DNA of 48,521 nt, taken from BOG-933 sp037132135. Lineage in GTDB: Bacteria > Pseudomonadota > Alphaproteobacteria > Azospirillales > Azospirillaceae. Every line of letters starts with the position of its first letter. Position 1 is the first letter of the stretch. Positions 25,698 through 34,278 of the stretch are shown one piece after another. A program made the position numbers and the translations under genes. Below the pieces are notes generated by a model. The model was not told where the DNA came from, made no database searches, and worked only from the letters and a program-made list of their open reading frames with translations. The stretch is from contig JBAXPR010000014.1 of the NCBI GenBank assembly GCA_037132135.1, forward strand, positions 1 through 48,521, in the 5' to 3' direction.

Positions 25698-25997
25698 ATG
25701 TCGTTCCCCCGCTTGTCCGCCCTTGGTCTCTCGCTCGTGCTGGCGCTGCCGGCGCTGGCCTTCGCCCAGTCGGCCCCGGCCACCGGCACCGTCACCGCCG
25801 TTGACGCCGCCAAGTCTGTCATCACCCTCAGCCACGGCCCGATTCCGGCGCTGGGCTGGCCGGCGATGACGATGGCGTTCGGCACCGCCCCGGCGGTCGA
25901 CCTCAACCGGGTCAAGGCCGGCGACACCGTCGCCTTCACGGTGGCCAAGACTCCCGAGGGCTTCTTTCTGATAGACGCAATAAAAACTGTAAAATAG
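25698..25997 (+). CDS. cusF: Periplasmic copper/silver chaperone, CusF-like
   Basis: 99 residues: signal peptide 1-23 (ALGLSLVLALPALAFA) and a small OB-fold domain. The metal site is complete: His46 in SHGPIP, Trp54 in GWPAMTMAF, Met57 and Met59. This spacing (8, 3, 2) is identical to His36, Trp44, Met47 and Met49 of E. coli CusF. It delivers Cu(I)/Ag(I) to CusB and CusA in the periplasm. ATG 25698 is 15 bp after cusA. In E. coli cusF sits between cusC and cusB; here it is last in the operon. Confidence 0.94.
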   Translation: MSFPRLSALGLSLVLALPALAFAQSAPATGTVTAVDAAKSVITLSHGPIPALGWPAMTMAFGTAPAVDLNRVKAGDTVAFTVAKTPEGFFLIDAIKTVK

Positions 25998-26070
25998 GGG
26001 GCTTGTCCAGAATTGTGCCGGGGTTTATATCTGGTATCCGGAAAACGACGTGTGGAAACCGGAGGCCAGC

Positions 26071-27096
26071 GTGTCCGAAGTGTGCAATGGGTTGGTCGGT
26101 GCCATCGGCAACACGCCGCTGATCCGGCTTGCCGGTCCCTCGGCCATCACGGGGTGTGAAATCCTCGGCAAGGCCGAGTTTCTCAATCCCGGCGGTTCGG
26201 TCAAGGACCGGGCGGCGCTGGCGATCATCGAGGACGCCGAGCGGAGCGGCCGGTTGCGCCCGGGCGGCGTGATCGTCGAGGGCACCGCCGGCAACACCGG
26301 CATCGGTCTGGCGCTGGTAGCCAACGCCCGCGGCTATCGCACCGTGATCGTGATGCCCGAAACCCAGAGCCAGGAAAAGAAGGACCTGCTGCGGCTCTGC
26401 GGCGCCGAGTTGATTCTGGTGCCGGCGTTGCCCTACAGCGATCCCGGCAATTACGTCCGCTATTCGGGCCGGCTCGCCGAGGAACTGGCGCGGACCGAGA
26501 CCTTCGGCGCCGTCTGGGCCAACCAGTTCGACAACACCGCCAACCGCGACGGCCATTATCGTACCACCGGGCCGGAAATCTGGCAGCAGACCGGCGGCCG
26601 CATTGACGGTTTCACCTGCGCCGTCGGTACCGGCGGCACGCTGGCCGGAATCGGGCTGGCGCTGAAGGAGCGCAATCCGGCGATCCGCATCGTGCTCTCG
26701 GATCCGCTCGGGGCTGCACTCTACCATTACTACCGTTTTGGCACCCTCAAGGCCGAGGGCAGCTCGATCACCGAGGGCATCGGCCAGGGCCGGATCACCG
26801 GCAACCTCGAAGGGGCGCCGATCGATGGCGCGCAGCAGATCACCGACGTCGAGGCGGTCACCGAGGTGTTCCGGCTCGTGAAAGAGGAGGGGCTGGTACT
26901 GGGCGGCTCCAGCGGCATCAATGTCGTCGGCGCGATCAAGCTGGCGCGCAGCCTCGGCCCCGGTCACACCGTGGTCACCATCCTCTGCGACTCCGGCACC
27001 CGCTATCAGTCGAAGCTGTTCAACCCGGCGTTTCTGCGGGAAAAGGGCCTGCCGGTGCCCGGCTGGCTCGAACGCCCGCTCACGCAATCTTCATGA
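26071..27096 (+). CDS. Cysteine synthase / PLP-dependent beta-family enzyme
   Basis: 341 residues, fold-type II PLP enzyme related to O-acetylserine sulfhydrylase. PLP lysine Lys45 lies in NPGGSVKDR, the substrate loop is GTAGNTGIGLA, the PLP phosphate loop is GTGGT, and CDSGTRYQSKLFN is near the end. The substrate loop reads TAGNTG where classical CysK has TSGNTG, and the chain is longer than CysK by about 20 residues, so a relative such as CysK2-type or cystathionine beta-synthase-like activity is possible. GTG 26071 is preferred over GTG 26050 because GGAGG (26061-26065) precedes it. Its last 17 bp overlap the convergent STAS gene. Confidence 0.86.
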   Translation: MSEVCNGLVGAIGNTPLIRLAGPSAITGCEILGKAEFLNPGGSVKDRAALAIIEDAERSGRLRPGGVIVEGTAGNTGIGLALVANARGYRTVIVMPETQSQEKKDLLRLCGAELILVPALPYSDPGNYVRYSGRLAEELARTETFGAVWANQFDNTANRDGHYRTTGPEIWQQTGGRIDGFTCAVGTGGTLAGIGLALKERNPAIRIVLSDPLGAALYHYYRFGTLKAEGSSITEGIGQGRITGNLEGAPIDGAQQITDVEAVTEVFRLVKEEGLVLGGSSGINVVGAIKLARSLGPGHTVVTILCDSGTRYQSKLFNPAFLREKGLPVPGWLERPLTQSS

Positions 27097-27385
27097 TCTG
27101 GCTGGCGTGGGTGCGCTCGGCCAGTTCCTTGAACGGGGCGGAGGCGTGTCGGATACGAAATTCGCCGCCGTTCCGGCAGGCCATTTCGTTGGCCACCACC
27201 AGCATGCCGAAGCCCGAGGAATCGATGTGGGTGAGGCTGCCGACGTCGAGAATCACGTGGCGGTCGCCGCCGGCGGCGATCTGGGAGACGATCTCGGCGA
27301 AGGTGCGGTGGTCCTCGTGGGTCAGCCGCCCCGAGAGATAGAGTACGGTGAACGCTCTGGTCTGCCTGATCGTGTACGCCACCAT
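27080..27385 (-). CDS. STAS-domain protein (anti-sigma factor antagonist-like)
   Basis: A single STAS domain of 101 residues. FTVLYLSGRLTHEDH, then VILDVGSLTHIDSSGFGMLVVANE with Asp55-Ser56-Ser57-Gly58, the site phosphorylated in SpoIIAA/RsbV-type antagonists. No anti-sigma kinase (RsbW-like) gene is adjacent, so the partner is unknown. Other single-STAS proteins serve in phosphorelays or lipid transport (MlaB). Start ATG 27385 has GGGAG about 10 nt upstream on the minus strand. Convergent with the cysteine synthase gene, which it overlaps by 17 bp. Confidence 0.85.
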   Translation of the reverse strand: MVAYTIRQTRAFTVLYLSGRLTHEDHRTFAEIVSQIAAGGDRHVILDVGSLTHIDSSGFGMLVVANEMACRNGGEFRIRHASAPFKELAERTHASQIMKIA

Positions 27386-27483
27386 GCCGCATCCGCTCCC
27401 GCCCGCAGCCGCACTCAAGGTATGACCGGGTTGCGTCCGCGCCGCAAGCCCCAGCAAGGGGGCGGCGCGCGCGTTGCCCCCGA

Positions 27484-29850
27484 TCAGTCCTCGTGGTCCA
27501 CCGGCAGTTTGGCGGTCGGCATCTCGATGCCGGCGGCGCGGAACGCGGTCAGGATGGCGAACCGTAGTTCGGTGGCGATGGTGTGGTAGGTGTTGACCTC
27601 GGCGACGAAGCACCGCAGCTCCAGGGCGAGGTAGCCGGGACCGAAGGCACGGAATTCCACCCGCGGCGGCGGGTCGGCCGAAACCCGCGGCACCGAGCGG
27701 GCGCACTCGATCAGAATCGCCCGCACCCGCTCGGTGTCGCAGCCATAGGCGACGCCGAGCGGAATGTCGATCCGTCCGACCTTGTCCTTGTAGGTCCAGT
27801 TCTTGACCGCCTTCGAGATCAGTTCGGAGTTGGGAATGATCACCGAGGCGAACTGGAAGGTCTGAATCTCGGTGGCGCGCACCGAGATGCGTTTGACCAC
27901 GCCCTCGAACTCGCCGATCACGATCCAGTCGCCGACCTTGATCGGCCGCTCGACCAGCAGGATCAGGCCGGCGACGAAGTTGGAGACGATGGCCTGGAGG
28001 CCGAAGCCGATGCCGACCGAGAGGGCGCCGGCGATCAGCGCCAGATTGGACAGGCTGAGGCCGAGGGTGCCGATGCCGCCGACGATCGCCACCAGCGCCC
28101 CGATATAACCGATGCCGGTGCGAATCGAGTGGCGGACGCCGCGGTCGATCGGCAGATGTTCCAGCACCCTGTCGTCGAGCGTGCGCTGGAGGAAGCGGGT
28201 CGCGGCCATGATCCCGATCACCAGCACCGCCGCCGAGGCGATGTCGGCCGGGGACAGCGTGACCTCGCCGATCCGGACGCCACGCAGAATCACACTGGAC
28301 CACGACACCAGCTCGGTCCAGGCGATGCCGCTGATCGGCAGCAGCAGCGCCAGCCCAAGAACCATCAGCGTCAGATCGATCAGGCCGGCGGCGACCCAGA
28401 GGAAAATCTGGATGTCGCGCTCGGCCGGCAACAGCGTCCGCCGCAGCCGCGCCAGCCGTTCGGCGGGATGACAGGCCAGCAGTGCCACCAACTCATGGCC
28501 GATGCCGCGCAGCAGCAGCAGCAGGCCGGCGACTCCGGTGCCGGCCAGCATCATCTCGGCGATGTAGAGCCCGAGATTGTGCAACCGCAGCAGCGACAGC
28601 ACCACCACCGCCACCGCCAGCAGTGCCGCCAGCGTCCGCAGCCGCGGCGCCAGTGACGGCCGCGGCTGCGGACTGTCGGTGCCGGTGCGGCCCGACCACA
28701 CCGGGTCGGGAATCAGCACCGCCAGCAGGACCAGCGCGCCCAGCAGCTTGGCGCCGAAGCTGGCCACGGCGTGGAGTTCCGGTGCCACCAGCGCGGACTC
28801 GAGAAAGGCGAGCACGGTCTCGGCGCCGGCCAGCGCCGCGGCACACAGAAACAGCCGGAGCGACAGGCCGCGCGCGGTGCGGTCGTCGACGCCGATCAGC
28901 CGCCAGACCGGGCGCCGGGGCGCCAGCAGCGCCCGCCCGAAGCCGACGGCGAGACAGAAGAACACCAGCCCGCCGGCCACGGAGCGGATCGCCGCCCGCA
29001 ACGCCCCCGCTTCGTAAATGGCGCCGAGCGCGCCCAGCAGCACGAACGCGGCGGCGAGGATGAGCAGGGCCGGGACCAAGGCTCCGCCCAGCGCCTCGAC
29101 CGTCGCCGCCGAAACCCGCTGGCGGAAGGCGGGGGCGGCCAGATCCTGACGCTGGCCGTAGCGGAGCACCAAGTGGCGGCGGGTCAGCCAACCGGCGAGC
29201 AGCGCCAGCAGCGCCAGCACGCCGAACTGGATGGCGTGGTCGTGGCCGGGTACCCCGGCCTTGAGGCTGGCGGCAACGCCGTCCGAGAGCCGGTCGCGCA
29301 CGAACTGGATTTCGGCCGGCAACTGCTGAAAGGTCTCGGGCGCGATCGGCGAGACGCCGCGCAGGAACAGCGTCTGGGCGAACTGGTTGATCCGGCGTTC
29401 GTTGGCGGTGCGCAGCAGGATGTCGGCCCGGGTGGCCAGCAGGTCCGCCTGACGCATCCGGCCGTCGATGCGGACGACGAGATCGCTGAGGCGCTTGCGC
29501 TCGGCGGCCACCGCCGGCGCCTCGGGCGGTGCGTCCTCGGCCGGCGGCTTGCCCAGCGCCTCGGCCAAATGCTGGTTGGTGGCGACGATCTCGGCCGCTT
29601 CGGCACTGGCCTTCCGCGCCTGATCGAAGACCTGCCCCAGCGCCTTGTGCAGCGCCTCGTAATCGGCCTCCGAGAGGTTGGTGCGCAGCAGCGACGAGGC
29701 CGCCTTGTCGAGGATGCGGCGCCAGCCCGACACCTGGGCGGCGTATGCGTCCTCGGTGACTTCCTGGGCAGAGGCGATGCCGGGAGCGACAGCGGGGGCG
29801 AAGCCGGCCCCCAGCAGCACCAGCAGCAGCCAGCAGATGCGGGTCAGCAT
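27484..29850 (-). CDS. Large MscS-family mechanosensitive channel (DUF3772-containing type)
   Basis: 788 residues. Signal peptide 1-28 (ICWLLLVLLGAGFAPAVAPGIASA), then a periplasmic alpha-helical domain to about residue 210. About ten membrane segments follow, and a C-terminal MscS core: pore-lining helix with LALIAGALSVGIGFGLQAIVSNFVAGLILLVERPIKVGDWI, the beta-domain (GEFEGVVKRISVRATEI) and the alpha/beta end. This is the layout of MscK/YbdG-like or DUF3772 channels of alphaproteobacteria. It opens under hypo-osmotic membrane tension. ATG 29850 starts just before the signal peptide. The frame extends to 30003, but that part lacks a signal and overlaps the GNAT gene. Confidence 0.9.
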   Translation of the reverse strand: MLTRICWLLLVLLGAGFAPAVAPGIASAQEVTEDAYAAQVSGWRRILDKAASSLLRTNLSEADYEALHKALGQVFDQARKASAEAAEIVATNQHLAEALGKPPAEDAPPEAPAVAAERKRLSDLVVRIDGRMRQADLLATRADILLRTANERRINQFAQTLFLRGVSPIAPETFQQLPAEIQFVRDRLSDGVAASLKAGVPGHDHAIQFGVLALLALLAGWLTRRHLVLRYGQRQDLAAPAFRQRVSAATVEALGGALVPALLILAAAFVLLGALGAIYEAGALRAAIRSVAGGLVFFCLAVGFGRALLAPRRPVWRLIGVDDRTARGLSLRLFLCAAALAGAETVLAFLESALVAPELHAVASFGAKLLGALVLLAVLIPDPVWSGRTGTDSPQPRPSLAPRLRTLAALLAVAVVVLSLLRLHNLGLYIAEMMLAGTGVAGLLLLLRGIGHELVALLACHPAERLARLRRTLLPAERDIQIFLWVAAGLIDLTLMVLGLALLLPISGIAWTELVSWSSVILRGVRIGEVTLSPADIASAAVLVIGIMAATRFLQRTLDDRVLEHLPIDRGVRHSIRTGIGYIGALVAIVGGIGTLGLSLSNLALIAGALSVGIGFGLQAIVSNFVAGLILLVERPIKVGDWIVIGEFEGVVKRISVRATEIQTFQFASVIIPNSELISKAVKNWTYKDKVGRIDIPLGVAYGCDTERVRAILIECARSVPRVSADPPPRVEFRAFGPGYLALELRCFVAEVNTYHTIATELRFAILTAFRAAGIEMPTAKLPVDHED

Positions 29851-29884
29851 CCGCAGATGCGCACCCCCAAAGGCCGGTCCGCGC

Positions 29885-30514
29885 TCAGCTCCGGGGTGGT
29901 ACCGGCGGGGGCGGCGGGGCCGCGACGCTGAGTTCGGGATGAAGCAACCGCTCCAAGGGCAGGATCGACCCGCTCGAGCCGAGGACGATATCGATACCAG
30001 CATTCATCCAACCCAGGTAGCCGTCGACCAGTTCGGCGGTGAGGCTGGAAATGTCGCCGTAAGGGACATCGATCGTCAAGAAGACATCGCCGCGATAAGC
30101 CTTGAAATCGGCCCGGTAGCGTAACGCCAGCTTCTGCATCCGTCTGTTGCTGAGCAGGCAGACGATATGCGCCTTGGTTACCGCCCGGTTGCGCAGATGC
30201 AGCAGCGCCCGAACCATCAGGCTGGTGCCGATCCGGCTGCTCTGACATTCCTTCTCGACGCTGAAGGCCAGTTCGGCCTGATCGGGCAGCGGCCGCTGAT
30301 CGTAACGGATTTCCGCCGCGCCGCGCAGCACGCCATCCTTGAAGAAGCCGATGATCTTGGTGGTGCGCCAGTCGATGTCTTCACAGTAACGCCGGATCAC
30401 GGGGTCCGATGTCACGGCGGAGAAACGGGCGTAGCGCGAATCACTGTCCAGGCGCAGCAAGTGCTCCTGATACCGTGTCATCTCTGTACTGAGCAGCTGG
30501 CGATACGTGCCCAT
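29885..30514 (-). CDS. GNAT-family N-acetyltransferase
   Basis: 209 residues. The region 50-125 fits the GNAT core: ELAFSVEKECQSSRIGTSLMVRALLHLRNRA contains the Q/R-x-x-G-x-G/A-like acetyl-CoA loop (SSRIGT) after beta-4, preceded by GAAEIRYDQ. The C-terminus has a Pro-rich tail (PPPPPVPP). The substrate is unknown. ATG 30514 is preferred over GTG 30526 because AGAGGTG lies at suitable distance only from the ATG. A well-formed promoter is found about 30 bp upstream. It lies 34 bp upstream of the MscS-like gene on the same strand, so the two may be co-transcribed. Confidence 0.78.
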   Translation of the reverse strand: MGTYRQLLSTEMTRYQEHLLRLDSDSRYARFSAVTSDPVIRRYCEDIDWRTTKIIGFFKDGVLRGAAEIRYDQRPLPDQAELAFSVEKECQSSRIGTSLMVRALLHLRNRAVTKAHIVCLLSNRRMQKLALRYRADFKAYRGDVFLTIDVPYGDISSLTAELVDGYLGWMNAGIDIVLGSSGSILPLERLLHPELSVAAPPPPPVPPRS

Positions 30515-30820
30515 GGCGTCAATCACCTCTAGGAACCATGGGTCAAGGATAGACGACCACTAAACCAAAGTCAATAATGCAATCCAGCAACGCATTGATA
30601 GTTAAAGATTTATTAATGACGATCTGTCGATTCGTGTGGCAGGAACGGCTCAAATTTGTCGGCAATTCTTGTAAGGTTTCTCCACGATTTTCCTTGTTGC
30701 GCAGGGAACGTCCGGATCGGCCGAACATTTCAGAGCGGCCGGCGGCGCCAGACATTTCCGTGCGCGCCGAGGCCGGTTGCCTACATCATAGCCACGGGCA
30801 ATGCCCGGCCGGCGGCGCGA
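30515..30820. other. 306-bp intergenic region, AT-rich in its lower half
   Basis: Lies between the hybrid kinase stop and the GNAT start, both minus strand. The part 30540-30690 is markedly AT-richer than anything else in the window (TTTATTAATGA, CAAATTTGTC) and holds the GNAT promoter. No ORF with a credible start or codon usage was seen. GCCGGCGGCGC occurs twice (30737-30748 and 30809-30819). Confidence 0.6.
30546..30574 (-). promoter_or_regulatory. Sigma-70 promoter of the GNAT gene
   Basis: On the minus strand TTGACT (30574-30569) is followed after exactly 17 bp by TATCCT (30551-30546). Matches to consensus are five of six and four of six. Transcription would start near 30539, giving a leader of about 25 nt that contains the AGAGGTG ribosome-binding site. 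Confidence 0.65.
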
Positions 30821-32974
30821 TCAGGCGGGCGCCAGCGCCCGGGCGATGGCGCGCAGCAGCGCCTGGGGTGAACAGGGTTTGTGCAGAATCTCGCACTCGA
30901 TCATCGCCGCTTCGGCGGCAATCGTTTGCTGGGTGTCGCCGGTGATGATCACCGCGGGCACGCGGCGCCGGGCATTGCCGCGAAGCCGGGTGACGAGGTC
31001 GACGCCGGTGACCTCGCCGGGCAAGCGGTAGTCGGTGATGATCAGGTCCAGCGCTTGCGGCTGGACGGCGAGGGCGGCGGCTGCGTCGTGGGCAACGGCG
31101 ACGCGGTGGCCGAGATCGTGGAGAATGTCCGCCAGCGCCGAGGCCTGAACCTCGTCGTCCTCGACCAGCAGAATGTCCGAGGCTGGCACCGCCGCCAGGA
31201 TGTCGGCCGCCACTTCGGCCTTGGCCGCCGGTCCGGCCGCCGGCACCTCGACCGCGAACACCGAGCCGCGTCCGGCCACCGAGCGCATCGTGAGGCGGTG
31301 GCCGAGCAGGTCCACGGTCTTGGCGACGATGGCCAGGCCCAGCCCCTGACCCTTGGTCCGGTTGCGCTCAGGGTTGTCGAGCTGACGGAATTCCTCGAAG
31401 ATTGCCTGTTGCCGGTCAGCGGGAATGCCTTTGCCGGTGTCCCAGACTTCGACGCGCAGCAGCGGGCCACGCCGCCGGATGCCGACCAGCAAGCCGCCGC
31501 GCACGGTGTAGCGCACGGCGTTGGCCACCAGATTGCGCACCACCCGTCCGAGCAGCACCGGGTCGCTCTCGGTCCAGCAGGGCAAGGCTCTGAGGCCGAT
31601 GGCCAGACCCTTGTCGGCGGCGATGTCGTCGTTTTCCTCGACGATGGTTTGGATCAGCCGATCGAGCCGGAACACCTCCCGCCGCACCGCGACGTTGCCG
31701 GTTTCGAGGGCGGCGAAGTCCATCAGGCGGGTCAGCATGGTCTCGGTGGCGGCCAGCGCGGCTTCCATCTGCTCGCAGACCTTGATCTGGGCCGGCGTGG
31801 TCGCATGGCTCGCCGCCACCTGCTGGAGCAGGCGCTGGGCCATCAGCGGCTGGCGCAGATCGTGGCTGACCGAGCCGAGGAAGCGGGTCTTGGCCTCGTT
31901 GGCCTGCTCGGCGGCCAGCCGCGCCTCGGCCAGCTTGGCCTGCTTGCTGTGAATGACCTCGGAGGCGTTGATCAGCTCCCGCGAGACCTGCTCGAACTCC
32001 AGCAGCAGCGCGGTCGGTTGCGGCACCTCGCCCCGGCCCAGCGCCTCGGCGGCGGCGGTCAGGCGGCGGGCGGCGCGATGGAGCGGCCGCCCCATCAGGA
32101 CCGCCAGCAACGCCGTCAGCGCCAGGGTCACCAGCATTGCCGCGGTCAGGAAGATCAGCGGCTGCCGCAGCGGCTGGGAAAGAATCTCCTGGGGCAGATC
32201 GATCAGCGCCGTCCAGCCGGTCCCGGGAACCCGCTCGAAGATGGTGTGGACCATCAGGCCGCCGGGATTGGGGTGGTCGAGGTGGCCGGTGCCGACGGCG
32301 GCGGCCTGCTGGACCGCGGTCAGCACCTCGGGCTGGACCCGGCGGCCGACCCAGGTGTCGGGATCGACGCTGCGGTGGATAACCTGCCCCTGGCCGTCGA
32401 TCAGCGCGACCAGCCAGCCCTCGGGAACCTCGACCTGACGCATCGGCTTCGCAATCTGCGCGAGGTCGGCGGACAGCGAGACGATGCGCCCGCCCTCGGG
32501 CGTCGACAGCGGGATGTCGATGCTGACCACCGGGGCCGCGGCCAAACGGCTGAAGAAGACATCCGAGACGTTGGGGTTCGCGGTCCGGATCGCCGTCTTC
32601 ACCGAGTCCATCGCGGTGCGCGGGGGCAGGGGGGTGCCGAACGGCTTGCGGGTGGAAAAGAGCTTGTGCCCCTCGGTGTCGGCCAGCATCACATGGTAGC
32701 CGGAGCGGCGCTGGTAGTCTTCGGCCACCTGATAGAAGGCTTCCGGCGTCGAAACCAGCAGCGGCACCCGGGCCAGCACCGTGAGGGCCATGATCTGCTC
32801 GCGGAGATGCGCGGCCATGGTTTCGGCGGCGCCATGGACCAGCAGCCGGGCATCCTCCTCGGCATCGCGATGCAACCAGACCGACAGTTCCCAACTGGCG
32901 ACCACGCCGAACGACAGGCTCGGCAGCACCACCACCAGGACAAACGCGATGAGGTAGCTCCTCAGTGACCGCAC
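30821..32974 (-). CDS. Hybrid histidine kinase with C-terminal receiver
   Basis: 717 residues. TM1 about 7-28, an extracytoplasmic dCache-like sensor about 35-268 (HVMLADTEGHKLFSTRKPFGTPLPPRT, GWLVALIDGQGQVIHRS), TM2 about 272-294, a HAMP-like linker and coiled coil to 360. HisKA has His371 in GSVSHDLRQPL, a variant typical of one hybrid-kinase subgroup. HATPase has NLVANAVRYT, DTGKGIP and GQGLGLAIV. The receiver has Asp648 in LIITDYRLPG and Lys in ILHKPCSP. The start is GTG 32974 with AGGAAGGG upstream. No output regulator adjoins it. It is divergent from the Tad genes. Confidence 0.93.
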   Translation of the reverse strand: MRSLRSYLIAFVLVVVLPSLSFGVVASWELSVWLHRDAEEDARLLVHGAAETMAAHLREQIMALTVLARVPLLVSTPEAFYQVAEDYQRRSGYHVMLADTEGHKLFSTRKPFGTPLPPRTAMDSVKTAIRTANPNVSDVFFSRLAAAPVVSIDIPLSTPEGGRIVSLSADLAQIAKPMRQVEVPEGWLVALIDGQGQVIHRSVDPDTWVGRRVQPEVLTAVQQAAAVGTGHLDHPNPGGLMVHTIFERVPGTGWTALIDLPQEILSQPLRQPLIFLTAAMLVTLALTALLAVLMGRPLHRAARRLTAAAEALGRGEVPQPTALLLEFEQVSRELINASEVIHSKQAKLAEARLAAEQANEAKTRFLGSVSHDLRQPLMAQRLLQQVAASHATTPAQIKVCEQMEAALAATETMLTRLMDFAALETGNVAVRREVFRLDRLIQTIVEENDDIAADKGLAIGLRALPCWTESDPVLLGRVVRNLVANAVRYTVRGGLLVGIRRRGPLLRVEVWDTGKGIPADRQQAIFEEFRQLDNPERNRTKGQGLGLAIVAKTVDLLGHRLTMRSVAGRGSVFAVEVPAAGPAAKAEVAADILAAVPASDILLVEDDEVQASALADILHDLGHRVAVAHDAAAALAVQPQALDLIITDYRLPGEVTGVDLVTRLRGNARRRVPAVIITGDTQQTIAAEAAMIECEILHKPCSPQALLRAIARALAPA

Positions 32975-33180
32975 CTTCGTTTTTCCCTTCCTGCCCGCCT
33001 TATCCTGGCCTCAGTCTACCCGCAGTGGCGCCTCGGGCCAATCGGCATTCGCGCCTCGGCCTGCCGTCGCCGCCGCCGATCCTCGCCGTGGTCGCGGATT
33101 TGTCCCGGGAGTGACTGCGGTCACTGAAGGGGCGATGCCGCCGGGCTATCGTATGGGTCTCAGCCATCCGAGTGCCCGCC

Positions 33181-33690
33181 ATGGTGATCCCAGCCCTCAT
33201 CGACCGTGTTGTCAGAAGAAACCGCCGCGGCACCGCGGCGATCGAAACCGCGTTTCTTCTGCTGCCCTTCATTATGGTGCTGGTCGGAGTGTTCGAGGCC
33301 GGCAGCTATATCGGCCAGCAGGCGATTCTTCAGGACGCGGTGAAGACGGCATCCCGTCTGATCTCGACCGGCCAGATCAACGCCTCGGGCAAGCCCCGGT
33401 TTCTCAGCACCATCTCCCAGAATACCTATGGGCTGATCGACGCATCGAAGCTGTCGGTCAATGTCACCGCCTACAGCTCCTTCAACGCCGTTCCCGACCA
33501 CTTCGCGCCGCTCTTCGACAGCAGCGGCACGGCCACCAACCAGAACTTCCAGACCGGCAGCGGCAATCAGGTCGTCGTGGTGCAGGTCGGCAACTGGTAC
33601 CCGTTCGCGCTGCCCTCGCTCTTCTCCGCGATGTCGAGCGGGGCGTCGATCGTCACCTCAAACCTGGTGTTCCGCAATGAGCCGTTCTGA
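33181..33690 (+). CDS. TadE-like pseudopilin-type protein
   Basis: 169 residues. A short basic N-terminus (RVVRRNRRGTAAIETAFLLLP) leads into one hydrophobic helix (IETAFLLLPFIMVLVGVFEAG) with the Glu that is typical of TadE/TadF pseudopilins at position 5 after the prepilin cleavage-like Gly-Thr-Ala. The rest is an extracytoplasmic Ser/Thr/Asn-rich domain. TadE-like proteins are processed by the TadV peptidase and needed for Flp pilus assembly. ATG 33181 or GTG 33172 could start it; no strong Shine-Dalgarno is seen. It overlaps the next gene by 14 bp. Confidence 0.82.
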   Translation: MVIPALIDRVVRRNRRGTAAIETAFLLLPFIMVLVGVFEAGSYIGQQAILQDAVKTASRLISTGQINASGKPRFLSTISQNTYGLIDASKLSVNVTAYSSFNAVPDHFAPLFDSSGTATNQNFQTGSGNQVVVVQVGNWYPFALPSLFSAMSSGASIVTSNLVFRNEPF

Positions 33691-34237
33691 TCCGCCGTGG
33701 CTCTCGGCCCTTCGCGATCGCAGGGGCGTGACCGCCATCGAGTTTGCCCTGATCCTGCCGGTGATGATCACCCTGATGCTGGGGACGATCCAGTTCGCCG
33801 GCACGATTCAGACCCGGCTCAGCGACGAGACTGCGGCCTGGCAAGTCGCGGATCTGGTCAGCCGCTGCCGGACGGTCGGGGCTGCCGACCTTGCCGACGC
33901 CTACACCGCCGCCTCTCTGATCATCGCCGCGGCCAAGACCCGGCCGGCCGGTTTCGCCTATTACGCCGCCAGCGTCTCGTTCAATGCCATCAGCGGGGCG
34001 CCGCTGATCGACTGGCGCAGCGACGCCGGCACGCCGCTGACCCCCGACAGCACCCTTTTGGCCAAGGCGGCCGGACAGCGGTCGGCGGGGGAAAGCGTGA
34101 TCATCGCCGGGGTCGACTACAGCTATCAGCCCACGGGTCCGAGCGGGCCGACGCTGGTGATCTCGGAGGTCGCGATGATGAGCCCGAGGCTGGTGCCGAA
34201 AATCCCGTTCGGCACCGCCTGCGACTGGTCGCTGTGA
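33677..34237 (+). CDS. Second TadE/TadF-like pseudopilin-type protein
   Basis: 186 residues with the same plan as its upstream neighbour: basic RDRRGVTAIEFALILPVMITLMLGTIQFAG, i.e. cleavage-like Gly followed by V-T-A-I-E-F and a single membrane helix, then a periplasmic domain. The Glu at position 5 of the mature form is present. ATG 33677 lies inside the end of the first TadE-like gene (14-bp overlap), so the two are translationally coupled. A TadG-like gene follows 41 bp downstream. Confidence 0.82.
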   Translation: MSRSDPPWLSALRDRRGVTAIEFALILPVMITLMLGTIQFAGTIQTRLSDETAAWQVADLVSRCRTVGAADLADAYTAASLIIAAAKTRPAGFAYYAASVSFNAISGAPLIDWRSDAGTPLTPDSTLLAKAAGQRSAGESVIIAGVDYSYQPTGPSGPTLVISEVAMMSPRLVPKIPFGTACDWSL

Positions 34238-34278
34238 CCGCCGTCTCTTACCGAATATCCCTGCGAAAGGGCGATGCG

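Noticed and set aside
30821..32974. Large + strand open frame opposite the hybrid kinase
   Set aside because: The kinase on the minus strand has all H, N, G and receiver motifs; the + frame has none.
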